Shown here piece after piece: positions 33,794 to 45,450 of a stretch of DNA of 64,000 bases (its first letter is position 1; each line of letters begins with the position of its first letter). The position numbers were made by a program, and so were the translations under genes. The DNA lies in assembly GCA_047967505.1 (NCBI GenBank), contig CM106538.1; one strand, given 5' to 3'. The notes under the pieces are model-generated. The model was not told the DNA's origin. It saw only the letters and a list, made by a program, of their open reading frames with translations, and did not search any database. This DNA is from Dipteris shenzhenensis (lineage: Eukaryota; Polypodiophyta; Polypodiopsida; Gleicheniales).

Positions 33794-36700
33794 ATGGCCC
33801 AGCCCGCAAGACTGTGAATCCCACCGTTCGGCAAAAGCGAAAAGTTGGATGGCTCTAACTATCCACCCTAGAAGTTCAAGATGAAGACCATCCTAAGTGC
33901 ATATGAGCTTTGGAACACTGCTACTGGGGTGGACGTGAGGCCGGTTGCAGCCAATGTAGGACAACAGATAGTACCAACTACGGATGAGATTCTCGCATGG
34001 ACAAGAAGAAATGTAGATGAGCTGTGTTCTATTGTCTACAGTGTTAGTGGAATATTCCATCATGGCATTAATTCAACATGTCACCATAATGGAGAAGGCA
34101 TGGATGGTCTTGAAAAATCAGTATGAGACCACGAATCAGACGCGGATTCAGAATTTGGAGACTCAACTCGCAAATGAGAAGTTGTTTGAGTCTGAAGCGA
34201 CAGAGAAGTTCATCACCAGGGTGAAGAATTTGCGCGATCAAATGATTGCGATTGGCATCACCATCACCAGCGAGAATCTAGCACGAAGGTGCATACGGAT
34301 TCTCCCACCAAAGTACAACGGTCTTGTTACAGCGCTAAATACGCAGAATAGAAATCCGCCCCTCAACTTTGAGGATTTCAACGTGATGCTTCTGGAGGAG
34401 GAGATGCATCAAAAGATGAGGACTAGAGAAGATTCAGCTTTCTGGACCGGATCAAATAAAGGTAAGGGTAAGGACTCTGGTAACCCATCTTCTTCTGATG
34501 ATAAAAAGAGAAAGAAGAAGATCAAGTGCTTCTATTGCAACAAGGCAGGGCACAAGCAGAATGAGTGCCGAAAGAAGATTGCTAATGAGAAGAATGGAGT
34601 AAAGAAAGAGTCCAGCAACAGCGCGCAGGCAGTACTAGTAGAGCTGTTCATCGCAATTGAGGAGATTTGCATAGAGGTAGTTCATGTACCTGCAGATGAA
34701 CCGTGGATCATTGACAGTGGTGCATCAAGCCACATGAGCAGTCAGAAGGATTGGTATACCTCTCTACAGCCGGTAGGGAATGACATCTTGATAGCAGTTG
34801 GCAATGATGCAAAATGTCCAGCAAAAGGAAAAGGTACGATTGCTCTCAAGTCAGATGGAGTTGTAAAACACTTGTCCGATGTTCTTTATGTGCCAGATAT
34901 CAAGAGGAACTTGTTGTCCATTTCCACAATCACAGATCGGGACCTTAAAGTTCAATTCAATAAGAATGGTGCACAGATTTTGCATCTTCAAGCGAAGGTC
35001 ATTGGTAAAGGTACACGGTGCAACAACATTTACGAACTCTCAGCTTTCAGTGCTCGAGCGGATGTGAAGAACACTAAGTTGTGGCATGAGAGGTTTGGTC
35101 ATCTAAACCTTAGTTCTTTGAAGGAGATGCATAAAAGTGGAATGATTGTAGACCTACCAGAAATTTTAGATCTGCCGGATGTATGTGAAGCTTGCATGAT
35201 GGGCAAGCAGCATTGGCATCCCTTTCCTAAAGAGGCCAGTAGGGCAAAGGCTCCTCTAGAGCTCGTTCACACGGACCTCTGTGGAAAGATGGAGACGGAA
35301 GCTTTGGGTGGTTCCTACTACTTCATTACGCTGATCGACGACTATTGTAGAAGGATATGGATATAGTTCTTGAAGACTAAAGACGAGGCTTTTAGTAGGT
35401 TCAAGGAATGGCATGTAATGGTCGAGAAAGAAATGGGCAGGAAGGTGAAGAAGTTGAGATCAGACAGAGGTGGAGAGTTCACATCAACTGAATCTGAAAG
35501 TTACTGCAAAAGTCACAAAATCAAGAGGCAAAAACCCCCACCACATACATCACAGCAAAATGGAGTAGCAGAACGCAAGATGCGCATCATTTGCAAAATG
35601 GGCCGGAATATGATGAAAGGGAAAGATTTGCTAAAGACTTTCTGGGCTGAAGCATGTAACACTGCAGTTTACATCCTGAATCGTAGCTACACGAAGGCTA
35701 TGAACGAGATGACTCCACTGCAAGCCTTTTCTGGTAAGAAACCTTCAGCTGCACATTTTAGAGTTTTTGGATGTGACTGTTTTGTGCATGTCCCTGATGC
35801 TACTAGGACCAAATGGGAACCAAAGAGCCGGAAGTGTATTTTCTTGGGCTATAGTGAAGAGGCGAAGGGTTACCGTCTCTATAACCCTGTTACTAAGAAG
35901 GTAATTGTAAGTCGCGATGTGGTCTTCTCAGAACAGCCGCATCAATTGGAGGAGGATGCTTCCTTCCCAGACAACCAAAACCAAGATATCCATCCAGTAC
36001 CGCCACCAGTAGCAGAGTGAACTCCCCCAACGGTGCTTGGGAGGATTCAAGACAAAGAAGATGAAGAAGAGCCTGTAGAACCACAATGGCAACGGGCATT
36101 TGGACGGCAGAGAACCTCCAGCCATTGAGTAGGAACCATTCGAACACCGCCGGTCCAAGAGATTAGAGGAGCAAAGAAGGGCGCAAGAACACTTGGTCAA
36201 CTATGCTTTGATGACAGAAGTGATCCGTGCTGATGAACCCAAGTGTCTTGAAGAGGCACAGGGTGATGATAGGTGGATGGAGGCTATACAGTCGGAGTAT
36301 GGCTCCATAATGAAGAACAACACTTGCGACCTTGTGGATCGACCACCAAAACACAAGGTAATTGGAACTAAGTGGGTGTACAAGACCAAGTACAAGTCCG
36401 ACGGCACGTTGGATAAGTACAAGGCTCGGCTCATGGCAAAAGGATTTGCACAGGTACATGGTTTTGATTATCAAGATACTTTTGCTCCCACAGCTTGACT
36501 AACCACAATTCGTAGTGTTTTGGCTTTAGCTGCCCAGGGAAGTTGGCCCGTGTTTCAGATGGATGTGAAATCCGCCTTTCTGAATGGAGATCTCAAGGAG
36601 GAGGTATACGTGGAACAACCACTAGGTTTTGAGATCCTCAGTTCAGAAGGTAAAGTCTGCAGACTAAAGAAGGCACTTTACGGGCTGAAACAGGCCCCAC

Positions 36701-37766
36701 GAGCGTGGTACCAGTGAAATGATGCCTACTTTCTGCAAAATGGGTTCAGGAGGAGCCATCTGATGCAAATTTGTATATCTTCAGAGAAGGAGGTAGGTGT
36801 GTGATCGTGGTCCTTTATGTAGACGACCTTGTCATAACAAGGAACCATGAAGAGAAGATCTCGCAGACGAAGCATTTGCTAGGAAGAGAGATTGAAATAA
36901 CACACCTCGGACTGATGCATTTCTATTTGGGGATTGAAGTTTGGCAGGAGCTGAAACAGATGTTCATTTCACATTTGAAGTATGCTGGAGAGATACTGAA
37001 GGCATTTGGCATGGCTGAGTGCAAGACAGTTGGTACCCCTATGGAGGTTGACGTGAAGCTCTCAAACAAGGATTCATCACCACTGGTGGACGAAGCGAAG
37101 TACAAAAGGCTTGTGGGCAACTTGATTTACCTATGCAACTCATGGCCAGACATCAGTTTTGCGACTGGTGTACTAAGCAGGTTTTCCAATAAGCCCCGGG
37201 AGAACCATTGGAGGGCAGGGATGCGGGTGCTGAAATACATCAAAGGCACACTTGATTATGGCATCACCTATACCAAGGGCAACATCTTGATCGGATTCTA
37301 TGACTCGGATTGGGCAGGAGATGTGGATAGCAGGAGATCAGTGACAGGGTACTGTTTCTCACTTGGATCTGGAGTTGTGTCATGGGTCAGCAAGAAGCAA
37401 CCCATAGTTGCTCTTTCTTCTACCGAGGCCGAGTACAAATCTGCATGCTTTGCTTCTTACAAGGCAGTGTGGTTGAGGAGGATTTTGGGGGACATGGGTG
37501 TAGTGCAGAACAAGCCTACGCAGTTATCATGTGACAATCAGAGTTGCATGGCAATTGCAAAGAACTCGGTGTTCCACGCTCGCACAAAACACATTGAGAT
37601 TCAATCTTACTTTGTATGCGAGCTCATCATGGATGGAGAGGTTGACTTGGTGTCCCCTTGGTGTACTGTCTGACTACAGAGAATGCTGTGGACATCTTCA
37701 TGAAGGCTCTTGGAAGAGACTTGTTGGAGAGGCATCTTCATCGACTTGGCATTGGGCCAAAAAAGT
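33794..37766 (+). pseudogene. copia copy 1 gag-pol (inactive)
   Basis: Gag starts at ATG 33794, with an early TGA and a frameshift near 34020. It carries the CCHC knuckle CFYCNKAGHKQNEC (about 34528-34569). Protease has WIIDSGASSHM (about 34705-34737). GAG-pre-integrase follows (LWHERFGHLNL). Integrase runs from HTDLC...GGSYYFITLIDDY, with a TAG after RRIWI (35364), to RSDRGGEFTS. RT has [11 protein letters not shown] and YVDDLVIT. RNase H has DSDWAGD...VALSSTEAEY. A TGA at 36715 and a frameshift about 44 bases later are shared with copy 2. These lesions mean no full polyprotein can be made. Confidence 0.95.
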
Positions 37767-37798
37767 AAGTTCACTTGCGGGTGGACATTGAGGGGGGG

Positions 37799-38530
37799 TG
37801 TTAGATATCAATGCTCCACTCTCATGTAACTATGCGGGAACCAGCTAACTCTACTTGTAAGCCCCCCATATGAGGAGAAGGCATTTGAGTAGCTCGGTTA
37901 TCTGGTAGGTCCTGGTTTGGACACCAGATGGGGGCCATGTGTGGCTTGATGGCTGGACGGCTTCAGATAGAGTTGGCACACCGCCAACTAGGCTACATGC
38001 AAGTGCAGGAGGGCATCCGTTGATTGACCGCACTGAGGGTAGATGGAGCATTTCTCGGGGCAGCCCACTCTCGGGTTGCAAGGCCCGTTTGGAGCCTCAG
38101 ATGATCCCGGATGGCTCTGGGCCGAACGGAAACCGTAGGTGAGTTGCTTTGTTTTGTGCACCGGTTCTATCGTATGGTCGATGGCCTATTTCGGGACCGA
38201 CCCCCAGTCGACCATTTTGGGCAGACTAGGTCGGTCACCCGATTGAGCCTAACCGACTACGAATGGTGGCTATATAAGAGCAAGCTCGTGAAGCCCATTT
38301 CATCACTGGCTACAGCAACCCTGATTCCTTAGCATCCAGCCTCCATCTTCTACTGTTTCCAGCATGCCATCGAAGCTTCTTTCATAGGAGTGCATGGTTG
38401 GGAGGCAGGGCCATCTATTGTATCAGTTCTACAGTAATCAAATTTTTTATTCTCCATACTATCTTGTTTTCTCTCTTGCGTACGAGATCCTATTATCTGT
38501 TGAGCACAGACGTTGTATTATTTTCTTACA
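37799..38530 (+). repeat. 3' LTR of copia copy 1
   Basis: 732 bp, starting TGTTAGATATC directly after the purine tract and ending TTCTTACA before the AGATG duplication. It retains GAGGAGAAGG, partly missing from the 5' LTR. Confidence 0.95.
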
Positions 38531-38535
38531 AGATG

Positions 38536-38626
38536 ATGTGTAATGACATTGCATTTGATGCCCCTATCAGAGAGAGGATACATCATCGCAATATCTATGC
38601 AGATGACATTAGTAAAGAAGATTGAG
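38536..38626 (+). pseudogene. Continuation of the methyltransferase-like locus after the copia insertion
   Basis: Removing the element and one AGATG rejoins ...GGCTAAGATG to ATGTGTAATGAC. One frame across the join is open and runs to TGA at 38624-38626, reading CNDIAFDAPIRERIHHRN and YADDISKED. This could be the original C-terminal end of the methyltransferase-like protein, though the spliced frame from the upstream exon does not match without a shift. Confidence 0.35.
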
Positions 38627-39627
38627 TCTGGTGATTTGACATGAGTTTTTTCCTTCAAGCAATTCATTTTTCTTGTGATGCCCTAGTACTGAACATGCAT
38701 AACTTTTGTTGTGTCTTGCAAAAAAATTTCATTTAGTACATTGTGTGAGTGCCTATGAACATTGCTCTCAATATCAACATATTCAAGAATGTTGCTTTTA
38801 TCCACCTATTTCATTTGCTAGAGATGTAGTAATCATATTGCAGAACTATTTAGTACATCATGTGAGTACCCATGAATATTAATCTTAATGTCACATATTC
38901 AAGCATGTTGGTTTCATAAAAATTTTACTATTTTCTAGACATGTGACAATCATGTCATATCTTAGTTAAGGTTTACATGTCAAAACTATGAGCTGTGTAC
39001 AAATGATCATCATGGTGAATTGAATCTTAAAGTATCTCCTTGATGCAACTAATAAATGTTTCGGCCTAGATGCATGCAAATTTGCACCCTAAATCCTTCA
39101 CCATGTGACTTGCAATCATTTCATCGATAAATCACTATCTATCATGATAGTATGCATGATGGATGATGTAGGTGGAGGATGTTGAAATGAAGTAGACATA
39201 CAAAGTAGTTTTGTTGAATAAAGGGATCTTATAAACCCAAAACCCTATTGGAAAGAAATGGAATTAAATGTATATTGCATCTTTGTGGGGTAGTAGGAGG
39301 TGTGATGTTCTGATAAAATTGTCTATTGAATCACAATAAAGGCCATGCTCAGAAAAATGTGCTCAAACAAATTGCTCAGAGAAAAGACGCATTCTATGTA
39401 TCTCACACACACAAACACTTATTTTTTTACACATACGCGTGCACGCACACACACACACACAAATTTTGCTTAATAATTATCTCATGTTCACACACACACA
39501 CACACACAAACACAGATTACGTACTCTTACATGCACAAACACATACACACATTTACTCACACACACACACTCACACACACACACACATACACACACTTAT
39601 AAAGCACACATACTTGCAAATATACAC

Positions 39628-39659
<32 letters not shown>

Positions 39660-40872
39660 GTTACATACTCGATCATACACAAACACATGAAAATTTATAC
39701 ACACTCACATGCTTATTATGTGTTTCATGAACACATGTACACATTATTACCCCTCATACAATACACATTTTATTAACATTTTATGTTGGTTTGAAGCATC
39801 TTAAATAGTGGATATGGTGGCAGCATCTCTTGGTATGGAAGATGTTGTTGTATTCAAACATCAATGTTACTAGCAGCTTCTTTCAATTAACTCTCTTTTT
39901 TTTGTATGTACCTTTAATTGATCAACCCCAATTCTATACGTTCGGAGCCTTGTCAATTCTTGGAATTACAAGAATTTCTCTATTATGCAATTTTAATAAT
40001 GTTAATTATTCCAAGGACTCTATGCTAACACACAATTGTTATAAATATGTGGTATGCTTTTGCCTACTGTAATAATACGTCTATCTTGCAAAGTTTCGAA
40101 GAATAAGGGGGTCCTTCATTATGATCATAAATTTCCCTATTTTACATTCTACTCCTAAAACATGACCATATGATTTCAAATGGCTCTACCTTCTCAATTT
40201 AAGTATGTGATAAGGTTGATTACCTACTGTGCGGTGCCCTTTCTATGTACAGTAGCTAACTATCTAAAAACCCCCTATGTTGACTATATCCTCCTCTACC
40301 TACTTTGCCTATATTTGCCTCTACTGTGATGTATACAGCCACCTCTATGCTCTACCTAGCTCCCTTGTCTTCCTAAGCGTTGCATTCATTCTATCCCCCT
40401 ATCTTCCTAAGCTTTGTCTCTATCCCTTACCTCGCCGCCATTCTTTCCTCCTCTATGCGTAACCAAAGCCTTAGCTTACTTTTACGTGATGACGTCTTCC
40501 TAGGTACTTTGCCATTTTGCTTGAACTTGCTTGTTCCTACACTACTACTTCGCTTTGGGTTTTGATTAATAAGCATCTCAGTTGTCTTGCCTCGGTTGAC
40601 AGGTTGGTTGCTTGATCTTTTTCTCACGTGATGGCCTTTAGTGTCTGTCTCGTAATCTTTTAGACTATTATATGTCGATATACGGTAGTTGGTTGGAATC
40701 GGCTGCTCCACTAGCTTGTATGCAAGGTAGGCTCTCAATGGTCCTTTCTAAGCAAGATAGGAGAGTAGACATCTCTCCTTAATCTCTCCCGATCTCTCAC
40801 ATAGAATAAAGAACCTCTAAATAACTCTCTTAATGAGTATATCACAAATCTCTCAATGAATTCTCATGTTAG
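38627..40872. other. Gene-free interval with a CA-rich island
   Basis: No gene recognised. A CA-rich simple-sequence island occupies about 39404-39700. The stretch before the second-family copia copy is pyrimidine-rich around 40270-40460. Confidence 0.4.
39404..39700. repeat. Interrupted (CA)n-rich satellite-like island
   Basis: About 300 bases consist of many CA runs separated by short T- and A-rich spacers (ACACACAC, TTTAC, ATACACAC). Overlapping ORFs reading HTHTHT are a product of the repeat. Confidence 0.9.
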
Positions 40873-43800
40873 GAAATCATTCCAATAGTGGAAGATTTCA
40901 AGGAAGAGGAAATGCATCCACCAAAATCTCAAACATTTAGTGCAAGTCATAAGTTTAGACACTATGAAAGAGATTGCTGCAAGAAGCTGTATGACCAAGG
41001 GGGTCAATCTAGCAGCAATAGAGGGAATTGTTGTGTAAGATAAAATCACCATGGTGGACATCAAAGTGATAATCATTATGCCAATGAACCTCACACAATG
41101 TATCCTACAAGTGAGGATATGTAGAAAACTAACACAATCTATCTTGACATTGATTGTTATTCCAAGGGGAATGCAGTTATTAAGCCAACCATGTAGATCG
41201 AGGTCCTTGGTACATCAACAGTGGTGCATCATCTCACATGACAAAGCATCAGGAATGGTTTTTAGAGATGAAACCATTTGAAGGACCCAAGAATGTTATC
41301 TACACTGAGGGTAACACACCAAATCTAGTTCAAGGAAAAGGCATAGTCCTTATGAGTAATTTCACTGGTATGAAAGGATTGGTGAAAGCTGTACTTGATG
41401 TTCCAAAACTCGATAAGAACCATTAGTCACAATTGAACAAATGATGCAACATAACTCCATAGTCATTTTCAATTGAGATGAATGCACAATTAGAGACAAA
41501 TTAGAGGATATTAGCTAGTGGGAAAAGCTATCAAGGAAGGATGCTAGCTTTAGTACAAGACTTGCATGCCAACTCAATAACAACCGATGCCACTTTTTGC
41601 AATACGGCACAAGAGATGTGGTCATGTCAATTTCAAAAGTTTGATGCAATTAAGAAATCAAATATGTTGCTTGGCATTCCTAAACTTTGATTTCTTGGAA
41701 AATTTTGCAAAGCATGTTGCTTTGGAAAACAAAAAAGAGCAAACTTTGGGAGAAGCACCTCTTGAGCAAGAGAAATTCTTAATTTGATACATAAAGATGT
41801 ATGGGGTTATGCACAAACCTATAGCATCAATGGCTCATTGTACTACTTGACCTTCATCGATGACTACAACCATATTGTTGGGTCTATTTTCTGAAAGAGA
41901 AATCTAAAATCTTTTCTAGATTTTAAGAATGAAAGCCATGGTAGAGAATCAAACAGGCAGAAAGATCAAAGTCATGAGATCAGATAGAGGAGGTGAATAC
42001 ATGTCTTCAACATTCATGAACTTTTGCAAAAGTAATGGCATTTGAAGATAGTTCACATGTGTAGATATTCCATAAAAAAATGCAATAGCTGAAAGGAGCA
42101 ATGGGACTTAGTAGACAGTGCTAGAGCAATGCTTGGTAAGAAGCATCTTTCGAAACAGTGTTGGGTAGAGGCAATTAACACTGCAAAGTACTTTCTTAAT
42201 AAGCTTCCAACAAAACCGATTTGGGGTATGACACCTTATGAGGCATTCATTGATACAAGCCACACATTGGGTAGCTCCGCATATTTGGTTTCATAGCATA
42301 TGCCCACATTCATGATCATCATCACGGAAATTTGGATGTCAAGTCACACAAATGTATCATGGTTGGCTATACTAAAGAGAGCAGAGCATACAAGTTATAT
42401 GGTCCCATCAACCAAAAGGTCATAATCTCTAGAGATGTAATATTTGATGAAGAATCAAAATGGAAAGCATCAAATAAATAGGAGATGGACACACCAATTA
42501 CTCATCCACATATAGAGACAGATAATGAAGAAGAGCAAGAATTGCCAAAGGAACCACCAAAAGAGCAACAACTCAAATGGTCTACTAGAGAAATAAGACC
42601 ACTAGCAAGGTTGACAAATGCTCAGAATGGCAAAGCAATTCAGATTGAAACCACCAATTATGCTCTTATGACTAGCATCATGGCTACAGAAGAGCTAATG
42701 TGGTTGAGGATGCAATTGACAAACCAAAAGGGCAAACTGCTATGAATGAAGAAATTGATTCTTTGTACAAAAACAATACTTGGGATTTGTGTGACCTTCC
42801 ACCAAGAAAGAAGTCCATTACAAACAAACGGGTTTACAAAGTGAAGTATAATCTAGATGGCAGCATTGAAAGATACAAGGCTAGACTAGTTGGAAAATGT
42901 TTTGCACAGCAATATGGTCAAGATTATGAGGAGTCTTATTCTCTAGTAGCAAAGATGGATTCCATAAGATTCTTGATATCACTAGTGACACTCAACAGAT
43001 GGGATGTGTATCAGCTAGATGTCAAGAATGCTTTTCTCAATGGTTACCTAGATGAGGAAGTCTACATGTAGCCACCATTAGGGTATGTTGAACCAGGAAA
43101 AGAGCATCAGGTTTTCCATCTCAAGGAAAGCCTCTATGGCTTAAAGCAAGCACCCAAAAGTTGTTCTAGTAGAACCAATAAGTATTTTGCTAATATGGGA
43201 TACATCAAAGTCAACTACAAATCGTACTCTCTACTACAAAGTTCAAGGGAAAGACATTACTATTGCACTTTTGTATGTAGATGATCTAATTGTGATTGGA
43301 AGCAATGAGATCTTCATCAAGAAGTGAAATAAGACTTATTTGTAGAGTTTGACATGAAATATCTTGGACTTATGCACTACTGTCTTGGTATTGAGTTCTA
43401 GAGAGACTCAGACAGCACCTTCATGAGCCAGCAGAAATATGTGGATAGTCTCCTAAAGAAGTGTAGATTACAAGATTGCAACCACTCCCATGGAGTAGAG
43501 TTTGAAACTTACCAAAGATCCATAAAAGCCTACAATCAATGACAAGTACTATTGGTAGCTCATTTGATCTCTTATATATCCGACTATCATGAGGCCAAGA
43601 TATTTGTTATGCAGTAAGCTCATTTGCATACTTTATGGCAAATCCAAAGTAGTCTCATTGGAATGCAGCCAAGAGAGTCTTGAGATACATTGGAGGTAGA
43701 AGATAGTTTGGAATAGAATACAGAGGAAGTCATCCAAGCAATGGGTACTGCGACAATAGTGACTATGCATAAGATCCACACAAGGATATGCATTTTCCTT

Positions 43801-44202
43801 GGTCAAGCTGCTATATCATGGTTGTCAAATAAGCAACCAACTATTTCTTTGTCTCAAAAGAAGTAGGATATAGGGCACTCATAATAGGTGCATGTGAGGC
43901 TATATGGCTCAGAAGACTATTGGTAGAAACAGGTTACTTTGATGAGTCAAAGCCAACAATAAATTATGGTAACCAATAAGCTCAAGAATTAGCCAAGAAT
44001 CTAGTATATCACTCTAGGACAAAGCACATTGATGTTAGAGAGCACTTCATCAGAGAAAGAGTGTTACTTAGTGACATCACATTGCAACATTGTGACAGCA
44101 ATGAGAATGTTGCAGATATCTTTACCAAACCACTTGGGAATGAGATTTTTGAGAAACACCAACAAGCCCTTTGTTTGACTCAGAGGAAGGACATTCCCAT
44201 TT
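40873..44202 (+). pseudogene. Second copia family, decayed + strand copy (5'-truncated gag-pol)
   Basis: It begins inside Gag at a point matching GNHSNRGRFQG of the - strand copy and then follows the copia order. The Gag knuckle is degenerate. Protease-flanking text reads TKHQEWFLEMKPFEGPKNVI. Integrase includes RSDRGGEYMSS (about 41979-42009). RT includes NNTWDLCDLPPRKKS, YQLDVKNAFLNGYLDEEVYM (about 43011-43070) and LYVDDLIVIG (about 43273-43302). RNase H includes KHIDVREHFIRERVL (about 44026-44070). Stops and frameshifts are dense, so this copy is older or less constrained than the inverted one. Confidence 0.85.
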
Positions 44203-44207
44203 AAGGG

Positions 44208-44457
44208 GTGTGATGGAATGTAATGTTTAGCCCTTGTTCATTCCCCATAATCATCATCTTGAGGAAAGGCCTACTTCATGATGTTGATCTTGAGGAAGGT
44301 GTTGAGGATTCATCTCAACATCATGTGTACATAGCACTAACATAAAGAGTGCTAAAAGGCACAAGTGTTGGAAACCCTAACCCTAACCCTAAATAGGTAT
44401 TGTTTTCAAAATCTAGCATACAGATAGTCATTTGTGGTGTGCTCTCTACCTGTGTCC
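44208..44457 (+). repeat. 3' LTR remnant of the + strand second-family copia copy
   Basis: It starts TGATGGAATGTAATG after AAGGGGTG, exactly as the inverted copy does at 45450, and shares GTCATTTGTGGTGTGCTCTC near its end. It contains three CCCTAA units that look telomeric but belong to the LTR. Confidence 0.7.
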
Positions 44458-45126
44458 TAATTGTTTTGAGCAACTTTTTTATTGCTTTTGCTTGACCATT
44501 TGCACGTGCATAGTACATTGTCAATTTCTTGTGTTGAATAAGGAATTCCTTTCTCATGATATCAATGACTGTATTGATGAAGGATTGCCCATAGTGCTAT
44601 TTGGAGCATGTGATACCAATCATTTTGGTGCTCATTCACCATCTTGGGAAGGATTGTTTTGAGCAACTTTTTTATTGCTTTTGCTTGACCATTTGCACGT
44701 GCATAGTACATTGTCGATTTCTTGTGTTGAATTAGGAATTCCTTTCTCATGATATCAATGACCGTATTGATGAAGGAAATCCCTTAGTCAAACATGATTT
44801 CAATGGGACACTTGAATCTACATATGATATTCTCATACAAGAATCTTGCGATGATTTGTTCTATGTTGTCCCTCAAAGCTTATGCATCAGCCCACTTGGT
44901 GATATAATCAGTCACTATCATAATGTATGTGTTCTTGCCAAGATGCATGGCCACTTTGAATGGATTGATGAAATCCAATCCTCATTTTTGGAATGGTTCC
45001 CATGGGTAAGTCAGCCATAATGGCATATGATCTTGGAAGGTTGGCATATGGAATTGTTGGAATGCATTGCAATTCTTGCAATGTTTTGCAACACCTATTT
45101 ATTGACAAAATATGAAGAGGGGAGAG
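44458..45126 (-). pseudogene. Ty3/gypsy integrase fragment with 193-bp duplication
   Basis: On the - strand, from about 45040, the text reads PYANLPRSYAIMADLPMGTIP, then a degenerate DY...KW segment, RFKCPIEIMFD, and KKSTMYYARANGQAKAIKKL followed by LKTILPKMVNEHQNDWYHML and ALWA. This is the catalytic-core end of a plant Ty3/gypsy integrase (compare STPYxPQANGQAE...LWAYRT). A block is present twice (from about 44459 and 44652), duplicating the NGQAKAIKK region. It lies between the LTRs of two inverted copia copies and is broken. Confidence 0.8.
44459..44790. repeat. Two-copy direct repeat, offset 193 bp
   Basis: ATTGTTTTGAGCAACTTTTT starts at 44459 and again at 44652. Each copy runs about 120-135 bases through GCACGTGCATAGTACATTGT to GGAATTCCTTTCTCATGATA and GTATTGATGAAGGA with very few differences, so the duplication is recent relative to the decay around it. 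Confidence 0.9.
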
Positions 45127-45450
45127 GAGAAGAGTGGAGATGAGGAGAGAGGGCACAGCTAGAGAGCACACCACAAATGACTAACTGTACACTAGATTTA
45201 GTTGAAAAAATAGAATATATACAAACCCTTTTAGTGTTAGGGTTAGGGGATCTAACCCTTTCCTTTATAGCACTCTATAAGGTTAGTGCTATGCACATAT
45301 GATCACATGATGGTGCTATGCACACGTGATCACATGATGTTGAGCATGAACTCTCAACACCTTCCCTCAAGATAAACATCATGAAGTAGGCCTTCCCTCA
45401 AGATGATGATTCTGGGGAATCGAAGAAGGACTGAGCATTACATTCCATCA
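45127..45450 (-). repeat. 3' LTR of the - strand second-family copia copy
   Basis: On the - strand it starts TGATGGAATGTAATG after AAAGGGGTG (complement of 45441-45458) and runs toward lower coordinates. It matches 44208-44457 through GTCATTTGTGGTGTGCTCTC. The outer end is approximate. No matching 5' LTR was found above 49712. Confidence 0.65.

Larger units (their letters stand above)
32991..38535 (+). mobile_element. Full-length Ty1/copia element, copy 1, with AGATG target duplication
   Basis: The element spans 32996-38530 (5535 bp) and is flanked by AGATG at 32991-32995 and 38531-38535. LTRs start TGTTAGATATC and end TTCTTACA. A primer-binding site TGGTATTAGAGCC follows the 5' LTR (33723), the usual initiator-Met-tRNA type. 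A purine tract (TTGAGGGGGGG) precedes the 3' LTR. The domain order (Gag, protease, integrase, RT, RNase H) is that of Ty1/copia. The coding part is broken. Confidence 0.95.

Noticed and set aside
39326-39730. 134-residue His/Thr-rich ORF
   Set aside because: Arises from the CA-rich island. No other protein features.
44370-44393. Telomere-like CCCTAA units
   Set aside because: Only three units, located inside a copia LTR whose inverted relative carries a degenerate version, so not an interstitial telomere.
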